A DNA stretch of 64,000 nucleotides from Siniperca chuatsi (Eukaryota > Chordata > Actinopteri > Centrarchiformes > Sinipercidae). The position numbers and the translations under genes were made by a program. The stretch covers positions 30,597,090-30,661,089 of the forward strand of contig NC_058050.1 in assembly GCF_020085105.1 (NCBI RefSeq), written 5' to 3'. Shown one piece after another: positions 1 through 10,376 of this stretch (position 1 is the stretch's first letter; every line of letters starts with the position of its first letter). The notes under the pieces are model-generated. The model had not been told where the DNA came from. It made no database searches and saw nothing but the letters and a program-made list of their open reading frames with translations.

Positions 1-905
1 GAAGGCAGGGTGAAAAGTCTCCTGTCAAAGAGAGGGTTGAGATGCAATGAATTGTAAATAGATTTAGATTTTATATTTATATTTACTGTCCCAGAGGGAG
101 ATTTAGTTTTCACAGCTGGTGCAACATACATATACATATACAATACAATACATAAAATGTGTACATTCATGCCCCTTCCAGTATTCCAACAGTGTCAGTG
201 AGAAGGTTTGTTCAGGGCTGCTATGGCAGAAGGGACAAAACTTCTGCTGAAGCGAGCTCTTGTCCATTTTAAGGTCCTGTATCTGCGACCAGATGGTAGT
301 AATGTGAAGTGTTGATTGAGGGGGTGATCAGTGTCATTTGCTATTGTGAGTCCTGTCTATGTGATGGCTCTGTGGTTCATGTCTAAGAGATTGGATGTGG
401 AAAAAGGCAGATGATGGTGGAGGCAGTATGTGTGATGCCGGTAAGTTTACTTGTGTTGGAGATGGTTAACATGGTAAAGAAGCATGGGGAACAGTACAAC
501 AGGATGGGTTGAGTTATGCTTTTGTAAAGCAACAACAGGAGGTGGGGGGACGACAAACAGTGCTCTGAGTTTGCGTATGACATGGAGTTTTTGCTGGGAT
601 CATTTATGGATAAAAAAGTGATTTGTTGATCAAAACTGAGTTTGATGTCTATAATGAGTCCAAGGTATTTGAAGCTGCTCACCTGTTCAATGATCTCGCC
701 ATGGATGGAGGTGGGGTACAGTCCATTGTGGGGTGTTTGATGTGCTAATGACCAGTTCTTTTGTTTTGTCCACGTTTAGCTGCAGGTAGTTATCAGTGCG
801 CCATTGTGTGAAGTGAGAAATAGAGTTTTGATAGGCTGTAATAGTTATTGTCATTGAGTATTGAGAGTATGGTATTTTCATCAGTATTTGAAGTATGTGG
901 TGATG
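1..905 (-). mobile_element. LINE 3' fragment (RT C-terminal end and 3' UTR), jockey/CR1/L2 group
   Basis: Read on the minus strand, two broken frames (687-881 and 383-682) give the thumb and C-terminal end of a non-LTR reverse transcriptase. A W-x-T-D-N-x-L-x-L-N-x-x-K-T-K-E block is followed by S-F-K-Y-L-G and a tract resembling the fish LINE C-terminus. Stops and frame changes separate the blocks, so it is dead. The presumed 3' end is the AT-rich stretch near 60-110. The exact family (Rex1, L2 or CR1) cannot be decided by eye. Confidence 0.7.
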
Positions 906-1139
906 GGTGAAGGGCTGATACAGTAATTTGTATAGAGGGTGTTAAGTTATGATAGTTAATGATGTAACTGTGCCTAGTCTAACAGCCTGTGGTCTGTTGC
1001 TGAGGACTGAAGCAAAGTTGCCTGGTGATTCCAGATGTTGGAGAAGGGAGTGGAGGATACATGCCATGCAAACCATGGCAACAGCTGTGGATGTAGATGC
1101 GGTGGCAAGTAGCTCCTTCAAACTTTGCTAAATTTTTGT

Positions 1140-2765
1140 TTTAATTTGTATTTATTACTTAAAGTAATACACTCATCAACATCGGAAAAGGAAGACAGAA
1201 CATAAGACTCCCGTAATACGAGAGGAGGCAATGATGCTTGGAGCTCAAACGCAGTTGAAGTGGATGGACATTGTTCCCCAGATGTGTAATTTTTATTGTT
1301 AAGATGTCAACCATATTATCTGCCCATAGAGTTCACCAGTGTTTTTGTTGCTGCTGTTGATATTCCTCCAGATGCAAATTCAAAAAACACACTTCAAGAA
1401 CTGTATGAGGTCATCAGCAGTCACATGACAAAACAACCAGATGGTGTTTTTATTGTAGCTGGTGATTTTAATCAAACAGACCTCAGAACTATTTTACCTA
1501 AATTCCACCAGCATGTCCACACCAGGGGAACAAATACACTGGACCGCCAGAGCGAGACTGAAAGCTGGCATCAAGAAGGCAAAGCAGAGACATCAGGAGA
1601 GACTGGAGAGAGACCTCAACACCAACAGCACCAAAGATATGTGGCAAGCGAAAGCAGGAGCACCTAAGTGATGTGTGAGGCCACTTTACCAGATGAGCTA
1701 AACTCATTTTATGCTTATTTTGATTTCCCCAACAAAGAGTCAGCTGTAAAGTCTACTCCGCCTCCAGAGGACCGGCTACTGTCAGTATCCACAGCGGATA
1801 TGGGAAGAATCCTGCTGAGAGTGAATATGAGTAAAGCTGCCGGGCCTGATAACATCACTGGCCGTGCACTAAGAACATGTCCAATCAGCTGGTTGATGTC
1901 ATTAATGACATTTTTAACATATCACTGTCTCAGGAGAGTGTTCCCACCAGCTTCAAGACACCCACCAACGTCCCTGTACACTCTAAACTGGTTCTCTGGC
2001 ACATAAAGAACAACATCCCAGCCAGCCTAGACCCTCACCAGCTAGCTTTCAGAGCCAACAGATCCACAGAGGATGCCATCTCCACTGCCCACCACTCAGT
2101 CTTCACACACCTTGAGAACAACACCTACATCAGAATGCTGTTTTTTGATTTCAGCTCAGCATTCAACACAATCTCCCCCATGAAACTGCACTCTGGGCTA
2201 AGACCCCAGACAGTTCGGATTGGCAATCACATCTCCTCCACTCCTTTGCTCAACACTGGAGCCCCCCAGGGCTGTGTACTCAGCCCCCTCCTGTTCACGC
2301 TGTACACCACATGATTGCAGCCCCTGACATGGAGATAACTGTGTTGTGAAGTTTACCACCATCATCGGCCGGATTACAAACAACGACTTCATGTGAGACT
2401 TCATATTGGGAGGAAATCAACAATCTTGCAGGGTGGTGCACAGAGAACATCCTACTGCTCAACATCAGCTAAACCAAGGAGCTGATCGTTTATTTTAGAA
2501 AAATGGAGGCAAAGACACACACCCCTGTCTACATCAGTGGAGCTGAGGTGGAGCAGGTGAATAGTTTTAGGTTCATGAGAATCAGCATCACAGAGAACCT
2601 GACATGGATTTTTGTATTTTTTAAGGTAACTTAAGAACACCAAATTCCTGTGCCAATTCCCGTTGCCAAGTTCTTGTTATCTTTTACAGAGGATCAATAG
2701 AAAGCATCCTGCCAGGAAACATGACAAACTGGCATGGGCCCAGGACCGGAGGGAAATTACTTCTC
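1140..2765 (+). mobile_element. LINE with endonuclease and RT remnants, internally deleted
   Basis: Frames 1,296-1,667, 1,668-2,006 and 1,877-2,314 encode pieces of a fish jockey/CR1-type ORF2. First comes an endonuclease stretch with A-G-D-F-N-Q; then, after a large deletion, the RT fingers and palm ([29 protein letters not shown]). Frameshifts and stops follow. The thumb region can be followed in broken frames to about 2,765. Around 2,340-2,370 the V-V-K-F block runs directly into T-T-I-I-G, so the catalytic A-D-D residues expected between them are missing. The element cannot be active. Confidence 0.75.
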
Positions 2766-3095
2766 TGACTTGCTTATTTCTCCAATTGTCTCTAATCCCG
2801 TCTCCCGTGTGTGTCGAGTCAAAATGCTTATTGGAATGCACAGATTTGATTGGCTGAGTAGCATCACGTGAGATAATTTGGAATGCATGCAATTGGTCTG
2901 TTTTCTGGGCTGCTAAACCAGTGCCGCAAAGGCAATAAAAATGCTCCAGCTCTGCAGGGCGATGTTTCTCCCAGATTATGTCAATGGGATCTCCAGCAAG
3001 AATCTATGGAAGAAGGGTGCTTATTTCCTATCTGTTGATTATTCTATGGGCCATAAGTATTTAAACCCTTCAATACTTGTCTAATAAGGCATACT
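2766..3095. other. Unassigned spacer
   Basis: I see no convincing gene, RNA or repeat boundary in these 330 bases. Short open frames have no recognisable family features. Confidence 0.5.
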
Positions 3096-3491
3096 ACGCC
3101 GGGGACATACAGGAGGCAGAAGTGCTGCGATGCACCGAGAAGCGCCCCGAAGCGCTGGCTGCTACCTTTTGGTGCCGATGTTAACCAATTGGGCTGTTCA
3201 GACAGTGCTTGCTGATAATCTATTTTAAACAATATAAATTTATATTATATATGACATAAATGATATGATTCTGATAAATAAGAGCCCATGCTTGCCAACC
3301 CTTTTGATTTCCCTGACCCTCTCCCTCCTGTTCTCCTGGAGTGATCCCCCTCCCCCACGATAAAATATCAAGATCTGCCCATCCACTATATTTATTAGAA
3401 ACGATATCACTGCTGTTTGTGATTATGTATTTTAAATTACATACTTTATCCACAGTCAGTCAGTTGTCTCTAAACAGAGAGCGAGAGAGAC

Positions 3492-3522
<31 letters not shown>

Positions 3523-3785
3523 ACGCACGCACCTCCCCGCAGATCATCACACAAGGCTTTGTTGATTGTTGCAGAAGAAGCGACGCCCCGCAGAAACACA
3601 AAGCTTTAAGTAATAAATTCATGATGTTATAATAAAGATCAGCTCTTTATTGTGATTAGAAAAGAGCAGAATCCCTTGTTGACCGGTGCAGAGAAATGCG
3701 CCTATGGTCTGAACAGCCAGGCTACTGCTTGCAGGAGAAATGTCCTAGCGTGGCACTTCCGCCTCCTGTGTGTCCCTGGCATTCT
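3096..3785. mobile_element. Possible hAT-type non-autonomous element (MITE)
   Basis: The left end (about 3,100-3,215) and the reverse complement of the right end (about 3,660-3,785) share several blocks: GGGACAYACAGGAGGCRGAAGTGC near each terminus and GGCTGTTCAGAC further in. CAGGG-like ends and flanks of about 8 bp that are similar but not identical (catactac / attctagg) fit an old hAT copy. Similarity is patchy between blocks and the interior is non-coding apart from a GT repeat. Confidence 0.4.
3492..3519. repeat. (GT)n microsatellite
   Basis: About 14 uninterrupted GT units grading into GC/AC dinucleotides. The open frame across it is an artefact of the repeat. Confidence 0.95.
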
Positions 3786-3789
3786 AGGC

Positions 3790-4479
3790 TAGACAGTGTC
3801 ATGCTACAATGACTTCTATCATCAGCAGCTCAGCTTTTCTGTTTTTGTTTTGTTTGTTTTTTTACACAAATACTGTCATATACCGAATACCCCGGTGAAA
3901 TGTCAGGAAGGTATGAAAAAATAGATACCGCCCAAGCCTAATATCACTTACTCACTCCATGTTGCCTTGAATTCCTGAAGATTTTTTTCCCTCGCTACTG
4001 CCTCCACGTGAATGTAGAATGAATCCAGAACACACTATCCAGACTCGTTGAAGTTGATGACGCTCCCGTTTTTAAAATAGTGAAACTACATCAAAACATC
4101 CATTTAAAAACTCTCACACAACTCGTGCAGTATAATCCAAGTCACATTTATCTAGTCGTGTGCTCAATACTTCCACAAAACCTAGCTAATGGAAAAATTT
4201 CTTGCAGGATTCCCTGACGGCAAACTAGTATTACACACCTGTGGTTAAACACTCGTGCATGCAGCTGAGAGCAACAACCGTATGCGCATGTGGTTGCTCA
4301 GGCGTGCCTAGGTTACGCTGCCACCTGGTGGAGATCCCAATATACTACAAAGCAGTCAAACTGACCTATAATACTTGTTTTGGCTCATAGACGATGAGCA
4401 GTCGGTATCTGCGTCAAAAAAACGTGATCACACGTGATTCACAACCAGTTAAGGCTTTTACTTTATGAAAGGCTTGTTT
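3790..4479. other. Unassigned intergenic DNA
   Basis: Nothing I can name: no coherent coding frame, no clear terminal repeats, mixed composition. Confidence 0.5.
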
Positions 4480-5195
4480 TGTGATCATGTTTCTGAACTC
4501 CTTCTCCAGTCTGACCTTGTTTGGCCTTGATAATTTTTAATCTGTCTGTTGATTGTTTTAAGGAAAGCACAGCATGTTGACATGCCATCTGTTTTTCTAG
4601 CGCCCTCAGCTACTAGCTCCTCTGCTGCTTTGGTGTTAGCACAGGGTGGGATGTAAACACAGCTGAGGACCACAGTGGGGAATTCCCTCTGGAGTTTCCC
4701 TTCGGGGATCAATAAAGTATTTCTGATTCTGAGATAGAAGGGGCATAATGATAGGGTCCCCACCAACCCTCTCCTTGCCCGACTGACTGGTCCTGTCAGC
4801 CGTATGATGGAAAAACTATCGAGACTCACCTCAGAATCTGGGACAGCCTCCTCGAGCCAGATTTCAGTTAGGTTGATGATACAGGTGTCCCTGACGACCC
4901 TCTCTACCAGGCACTTGGCATGCAGTAAATCCATCTTATTGCGAAGGGAACATACATTCGCCAGTATGGTGAGAGTCTGAAGGGACGCCTTCCTCAATCT
5001 GGTGTGTACACCTCCACCCCTACCTATTTTTCTTTGTCGGATAGAAGTCTGTATTTGTAGAAGATCTTCCCAGCTATAGGTGAATGGTCTGTAGCCGCTA
5101 ACCTCTGGTTGTAGCGCTGAGGTGGTGATCCATAGGATTATGAATGTATGGGGATAAGAGCACGCTTTCAGACCATATCCCCTGGAAGACATTCA
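4480..5195 (-). mobile_element. LINE endonuclease-domain fragment
   Basis: An open minus-strand frame of 235 codons resembles the N-terminal half of a fish LINE ORF2: N-V-C-S-L-R-N-K-M-D followed by L-T-E-I-W-L, a P-D-S-E-V block and a V-Y-I-P-P segment, the order of an apurinic endonuclease-like domain. The G-D-F-N segment expected after V-Y-I-P-P is absent, so the domain is internally deleted. The start methionine is not meaningful. Confidence 0.65.
4686..4730 (+). mobile_element. Severely 5'-truncated LINE 3' tail inside the older LINE
   Basis: The text from GGAGTTTCCCTTCGGGG through AATAAAGTATTTCTGATTCT matches the 3' terminus seen at 35,930-35,970. It is plus-oriented while the surrounding LINE fragment reads minus, so it looks like a separate, extremely truncated insertion. 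Confidence 0.5.
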
Positions 5196-5199
5196 TGGT

Positions 5200-6074
5200 G
5201 TTGCACTTGGCTGTTCACATGAAAAGTGACAGAAATAGTTGTGAAGAATGAAAATGAAAACTTGTGAGAGAAGTTCAAACCCTGATTACTTTCTCACCTG
5301 CACACACCTGACCAAAGTGGGTATGATTGTCAGATTGTCAATCGAAAGTAAAAAGTTATGTCAGACAGTCCCCAGTTCAGCCATTGAAATAGTGTGGAGG
5401 GCGGGGGTTTCAGACCCTGTTAAATGATCCAACGAGAACTTAATTTGAAGCATACTGATGCCCTTAATTTATCAATATTGCTAATGTAGTAGTATCAAAT
5501 GCATGTAGTCAAGTCAAACTTTAATTATATACGTGTGTATATATAACTGTAATTTATGTGATCAGAAACAGCACTGTGGGGAGACTCATAACTTCACCAG
5601 ACAATCCAGGAACACTGACCAAGACTTTCTACAGTGTTACGTTACAAGTTGGATCCAGCACCTGACACCTTATGTGTCGTTTATATGTTGTGTATAGAGG
5701 AGAAAGGACTAACCAGGACTGTATATCCAGAGTGTGTGATAATGGGTTGTTTCACTGGATGGAGCTGTTTTGGACATACTGGACATTTCAGATGCTGGTG
5801 TACAAGTCCAGAGTCCCATCCAGAGTTGATATGGCTTTGGTTATGGAACCATCCTCAGTCATTTGAAACACTATTAGTGTTATACACATGGGGGGTGGAG
5901 TACTTTTGTGATGTAGATTTGAAAGGTACCATAGCTGTGAATCAGATGGTTCTTCTCAAATAAAAATGATAATTTCAGACTGGAGTGTTTATGACATCTA
6001 TGTGAGAAAGCACAACTGTGGATTGATGGTTAATAAAATATGCTCCCTGATTCTAACACAACTCTCAATATCAC
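5200..6074. other. Unassigned intergenic DNA
   Basis: Short open frames (for example 5,634-5,963) show no domain, motif or splice structure I recognise. No repeat boundary is evident. Confidence 0.5.
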
Positions 6075-6130
6075 AAGGTTCAAGGTACATTTATTTGTCA
6101 TTCTACAACACAGGAAATTACAGTTGTAGA
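6075..6130 (-). repeat. Short LINE 3'-end fragment
   Basis: Read in reverse, this resembles the terminus at 18,385-18,430 (fat-rich tract, CCTGTGT, then a tract allowing ACAAATAAA, then CTTG). It looks like a truncated minus-oriented copy. Confidence 0.4.
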
Positions 6131-6159
6131 CCCCTTCACGCTACACACACAGAACATAC

Positions 6160-6525
6160 AGTGGTGTGCAAAAGTGTTTGCCCCCAACCTCACACTTAAA
6201 TGTTTCAGATCATCAAACAAATTTAAACATTAGTCAAAGATAACACAAGTAAACACAAAATGCAGTTTTTAAATAAAGGTTGTTATTATTAAGGGAAAAC
6301 AAAATCCAAACCTACATGGCCCTGTGTATAAAAGTGATTGCCCCCTAAACCTAATAACTGGTCGGGCCACCCTTAGCAGCAACAACTGCAATCAAGCATT
6401 TGCGATAACTTGCAATGAGTCTTTTACAGCGCTGTGGAGGAATTTTGGCCCACTCATCTTTGCAGAATTGTTGTAATTCAGCCACATTGGAGGGTTTTCA
6501 TGCATGAACTGCCTTTTTAAGGAAG
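6160..6525. mobile_element. Tc1/mariner-like transposon end fragment
   Basis: Begins with CAGTGGTGTGCAAAAGTG and TTTGCCCCC, a terminal repeat I recall from fish Tc1-like elements, and continues through GCAGCAACAACTGCAATCAAG and TTTTGGCCCACTCATC. Similarity stops near 6,525, where Polinton-like sequence begins. The other end is not in the window, so the copy is truncated. Confidence 0.6.
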
Positions 6526-6539
6526 CAAGTCGGCAAAAC

Positions 6540-6870
6540 GTTGTAAGACAAGAGAGGAATGGCTTTGGTACATGATATGTTGAAAGAATGTGTTAAATCG
6601 GAATTAGATCTGTTTATGGTGCAAAAATGTTAGCATTCCTAAGGGCACTCAGGTTTGTAATCAAGAAAATATATTCTTGAACAGATACCTAAATTTATTG
6701 TAGATTATGACGTGTTTACAGGTACTTATGCCCGTAATCCATTTACATTTAATCATTATGATATAGAGTTTTGATATAGAGGTTATCTATGCTACATTTG
6801 ATTCTATAATTGAGATATCGTCAAGACGTCAGGTTCTCATTGACTTTTTCTAATTTTAAATAAGTGTAAT
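6540..6870 (+). pseudogene. Polinton capsid-region remnant (tentative)
   Basis: No long open frame survives, but one frame around 6,660-6,775 reads D-V-F-T-G-T-Y-A-R-N-P-F-T-F-N-H-Y-D-I-E-F. This resembles a conserved block (N-P-F-N-F-x-H-F) in the putative jelly-roll capsid protein of Polintons. It lies directly upstream of the protease, as expected for a Polinton late region. Stops occur on both sides. Assignment rests on one short block and on context. Confidence 0.4.
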
Positions 6871-7152
6871 ATGAATACAATAGAATTGTCTGAAATTCTT
6901 GATAAGTTGGTGAAACAAATTATCTTTTTAGGGGTATTTGCCTGCGATCAACTTCCTAAATCAATTATTAAAAAGAGGCCTGTCATGTTAGTGATAAATA
7001 CAGATCCCTCTTACTTGAGTGGCCAGCACTGGGTCGCTATTTTCATTAATAAGCAGGGTATGGGATTACTCTTTGACAGTTTTGGGAACCCCCCTACATA
7101 CTCACATTTTCCAGAATCATTTGGTTATAAAGGGTTATCTTACCTATTATAA
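6871..7152 (+). pseudogene. Polinton adenovirus-type cysteine protease (PRO), truncated
   Basis: The 93-codon frame has the features of the adenain-like protease of Polinton/Maverick elements: G-V-F-A-C-D-Q-L-P near residues 21-29, then S-G-Q-H-W-V-A-I-F with the catalytic histidine at about 56, then L-L-F-D-S-F-G-N-P-P. In related proteases the catalytic cysteine follows shortly after the point where this frame ends, so the active site is incomplete. In virus-like relatives this enzyme matures capsid proteins. The ATPase and polymerase lie convergently downstream on the other strand. Confidence 0.75.
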
Positions 7153-7479
7153 TGATCTAATAATAAAATAAAGTAATAATTTGTCTGAAAATTATTTTTT
7201 GGTTTGTAAATTTGTGAATAAAATACGTCCCTCGGCTGCATGTATTACAAATATGTTTTTTAGATGTGTCCAATGAGTTCTTTTAAACGTGTGTAAAGTA
7301 ACATTATATGTAGTGTGTATCATAGTGTAAACATGTTAAATAAAATGTAAACATATACAATAAGTTTTGATATTGCCTTGTGGATCTAAATAAACGACTC
7401 TGCAATGATAACTGTCTGCTTCTTTTTGTCTTTATTTAAAAACAATCAAAGATATACAATTAAAAATGTATCCAGTCAG
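7153..7479. other. AT-rich spacer between convergent Polinton genes
   Basis: Non-coding and very AT-rich. It carries AATAAA-type signals on both strands just past the protease and ATPase stops, consistent with convergent 3' ends. Confidence 0.5.
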
Positions 7480-7890
7480 TTAAAATGTAAATACATTTTG
7501 CACCTCAACATTATTACTAGCGGCAGTCATCAAATCATCAATAATCAATATATTGTTTTTATTTACAGGTAACAATGCATCATCACATAAAGACAAAGGT
7601 AAACCTTCAATAAAATTCACATTTCTAATTTTTAACAGATCGTCATGCTGCCAGCATGAATAAATATATACAATATTTTCAGTATATATCAGTTTTTCAG
7701 CATTTTCAATCAACATTTTTACAGAATAAGTCTTTACACTATTTGATGGCCCTGATAAAATTTGACTAAATGGATGCTGTAATCTAAAATCAACAATCTC
7801 TCTACCGCCCATTTTAATAGCCGTGGGGTAAAGTTGTCCGACTAGAGAAGACCCAGTGTATGGTGTACACCACGTGAAACCTTTTAACAA
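7480..7890 (-). pseudogene. Polinton packaging ATPase (FtsK/HerA-type), degenerate
   Basis: The 136-codon minus frame matches the A32/FtsK-like ATPase carried by Polintons. H-P-F-S-Q-I-L-S-G-P-S-N-S-V-K-T is the Walker A region; the expected invariant glycine before K-T is valine. I-Y-S-C-W-Q-H-D-D is a conserved middle block, and I-L-I-I-D-D-L-M is Walker B, followed by a sensor-like A-S-N-N segment. The N-terminus beyond 7,890 continues in another frame for a short distance and is broken. The altered P-loop argues that the protein is not functional. Confidence 0.75.
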
Positions 7891-9497
7891 ACTGATTGCT
7901 TATTAGCTCAAATGCCTTTTTATTCCTCACTATTGTGTTTGATATCGTCATTATATTTTGTGCTGTCTGTCACAAGTCGCAAACTCGTACACAAGAGTCA
8001 CTAGGGTGTCGTGTGTGACAACGGATGCATTGCGTGCATTTAGAGTGATTCCTTTGCATTTCAACTGTGTCTTGTTGTTCAGAGTCATATCATAAAGCAT
8101 AAGTAAAGACTCCGACAAATATGTTTATGTTTTTAGTTTTAGCAGCCTGTGCCATTCTGTATCTCCACTGAACAAGAGCAACATCATCAGATATAAATGT
8201 AAACTGTCTGACATCATACTGTGTCATCGTTAAACATGTAACGGCAAATTGCTCAGTGTCTGTCACTAGTTCGCATGTAGCCTGACCTGAAAAACAGTTT
8301 GTTGATACTTCACACAGGTTGTTGAGAGCTATTTTTTCTGGATTTAGCCGAATCCCCTCTTTATCATAATAGTCATCTTTTGCAAAACTAGGGTAGCCTG
8401 AAGCCTCCTGTTTTCGCTGTAGGAATGTTTTTACATTTTCTTTGAACAGATCATCGTACTCTTCTCTGCAAAATGCCAAACCTCATCAATCTTGGTGACA
8501 ACATAAGCTTTCTCAACAGCCTTTTCCAGTTCTAAACTGACCCAAGTTCCTGAGAGGGTTCTTTCAGGACCAGTGTGGTTACAAGCACTGGTCAGGTTTT
8601 GAATCTCTGCATATGTTCTGCACAAAGGAAACATTAGCTCATTGTTACAGCAGTATGAAAGAACAGGGTGATACAATCCCCTGAGGGGCAGCACAGTACA
8701 TTTTATTAGCCCAAAGAAATTTTCAATCGGCTCAAAGTTGTGGAAGATTACTTTAGGATGTCCAGTTGGGTAACTTTTACGAGCCTGCACAGTTGGATAG
8801 AATAATGTGATGGTGTCATAATAATACATTTTCTCACCCTCAGCAACTTTGTAGTGTAGTCTGTACGTGTTGGTGCGGCCCCCAAACAGCACCTTTCATG
8901 GGTCGAGCTTTTCAGCCATCTCCTAAATTTTCAAAAAGTCCTGCAGAATCTGGTCTCTTTTTTTGGTTTGTTCCCACTTGCATTCCCACATCACCTGTAC
9001 CTAGAGTTTGTGTGTCTGTCTAAGAGCTTGTAATTTTTCTGTGGTAGTTTAGGTGTTGTCACTTCCTGTTTTAGTTTGTAGTGTGTTCCTTCCCTGGTGT
9101 ATCTTGTGGTTTTTACTTCCTGCCTTTGTTTTCCCTGCAGTTTTGATTGTTGGATCATTGTTGTACACATGGTGTTGTTCCTGCTGAGCATTCTTACCGT
9201 GAGTTTGTATTAGATTCTTTGTTCTCCCTTGGACCTTGGCTGGATCCTGGAGTTTTTTGGTATTTTGCCTGCTCCCTTGTGAACTTTGGACTCACTCCCC
9301 TGCTTTCACCACGGCCAGCCAGTAACCTATCTGCCTTTTGTCTGTTCATTACCTGTCTGCCTAACGGTCTGCCTGCATACCACCACACAATAAACACTGT
9401 AGTCATCCAGCTACTTCACCCAGATACCGCTTCCTGTTTATCTGCTTTTGGGTCCACATACCACTACACAGCACATACGACGATGATCCAACCAGTC

Positions 9498-10376
9498 ATG
9501 GACCCTGCAGAAGTCGACTCTCTCATGGGGGAGTTAAAGGAAGTACTCTCCACCATAGAGACTTTCAGACTCTCCATTCAGGGCTCGATGGATATCCAAC
9601 ACAGGCATTTTGAATACTCGTTAATGGAGAGGACCATACTATCCAGACCCAGGCTTGCAACTCTCCCCATTCTGGTAGAGAACCTTACGGTGATCTCCAC
9701 CATGAGGAGGGATTTGCAGCCCTACCTTGACTCCCAGCCTGCCAGCAACCAGTCAGACTCCCGGCCCGCCAGTCATCAGCCTGCACCCCGGCCTGCTGGA
9801 CTCCAGTCAGCATCTAAGCCTGCAAGCCAGGAGGCACCTCAGTCTGTTGCTTTCTCGGCGCCTTCTGGGAAATGCTCCAGGAGGAAGCATGGCTCCCACA
9901 GTTGCTCGCCTGCCCAGCTGCTTGCTTGCACCGCGGACCCTGGGCGCCCTGCTGGATCGCAGCAGCCATCACTCCCTGCTGGATCGCAGCAGCCCCCAGT
10001 CCCTGCTGGATCGCAGCAGCCATCATTCCCTGCTGAATCGCAGCAGCCCCTAGTGCCTGCTGGATCGCAGCAGCCATCACTCCCTGCTGGATCGCAGCAG
10101 CCAGCCTCCAGAAGGTCTCAGTGTTCGCCGCCGGCCTCCAGAAGGTCTCAGTGTTCGCCGCCAGCCTCCAGAAGGTCTCAGTCTTCGCCGCCGGCCTCCT
10201 GTGACCTTCCTCCTGTGCCACCGGCATTCCACCAGGCCTCCAGCTCCAGGCCGTCCGCCCAAGGTCCTCAGCTCCAAGACGTGTCCAGCCCTCGGGTTGT
10301 CCACCCGAAGTCTCCCACCTGGCCCTTGAATCCCTCCGCCAGACCCCCTCCGCCCACCCACATTTTCTTTAAATAA
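9498..10376 (+). CDS. Gag-like protein with proline/glutamine-rich coding tandem repeats
   Basis: The start is the ATG that gives M-D-P-A-E-V-D, the usual beginning of fish gypsy gag; it lies in frame within a longer open frame starting at 9,147. The predicted product is 292 residues. Residues 1-75 are a helical gag-like N-terminus. The rest is low complexity: a tract of D-S-Q-P-A-S-type units, six 9-residue units of the form G-S-Q-Q-P-S-L-P-A, three 10-residue units S-R-R-S-Q-C-S-P-P-A, then a Pro/Ser tail. No zinc knuckle is seen. All three forward frames and the reverse are open over the repeat, so openness there is weak evidence of selection. Translation of this copy is not implied. Confidence 0.5.
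   Translation: MDPAEVDSLMGELKEVLSTIETFRLSIQGSMDIQHRHFEYSLMERTILSRPRLATLPILVENLTVISTMRRDLQPYLDSQPASNQSDSRPASHQPAPRPAGLQSASKPASQEAPQSVAFSAPSGKCSRRKHGSHSCSPAQLLACTADPGRPAGSQQPSLPAGSQQPPVPAGSQQPSFPAESQQPLVPAGSQQPSLPAGSQQPASRRSQCSPPASRRSQCSPPASRRSQSSPPASCDLPPVPPAFHQASSSRPSAQGPQLQDVSSPRVVHPKSPTWPLNPSARPPPPTHIFFK
9947..10107. repeat. 27-bp coding minisatellite, six units
   Basis: Units start near 9,947, 9,974, 10,001, 10,028, 10,055 and 10,082. The core is CCTGCTGGATCGCAGCAGCC. The last bases alternate between ATCACT-like and CCCAGT-like forms, giving a 54-bp higher-order period. Confidence 0.9.
10104..10193. repeat. 30-bp coding minisatellite, three units
   Basis: Three near-identical units with the core CCTCCAGAAGGTCTCAGTGT then TCGCCGCC follow the 27-bp array directly. 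The length is a multiple of three and keeps the gag frame open. Confidence 0.9.

Larger units (their letters stand above)
9003..10376 (+). mobile_element. Gypsy-type LTR retrotransposon fragment (5' leader plus gag) inserted in Polinton polB
   Basis: Polymerase coding (minus strand) stops being readable at about 10,378 and resumes at about 9,002 with M-W-E-C-K-W-E. The DNA between is foreign. Its first 490 bases are non-coding and resemble the LTR/leader of fish gypsy elements: T-rich, an AATAAA near 9,388, TTTTGGGTCCACATACCAC near 9,447-9,465, and a possible primer-binding segment just before an ATG at 9,498. No pol and no second LTR are present, so it is truncated or non-autonomous. Confidence 0.65.

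Noticed and set aside
9814-10227. Minus-strand frame over the gag minisatellite
   Set aside because: Repeats with lengths divisible by three leave many frames open; the plus frame begins with a gag-like N-terminus, the minus frame does not.
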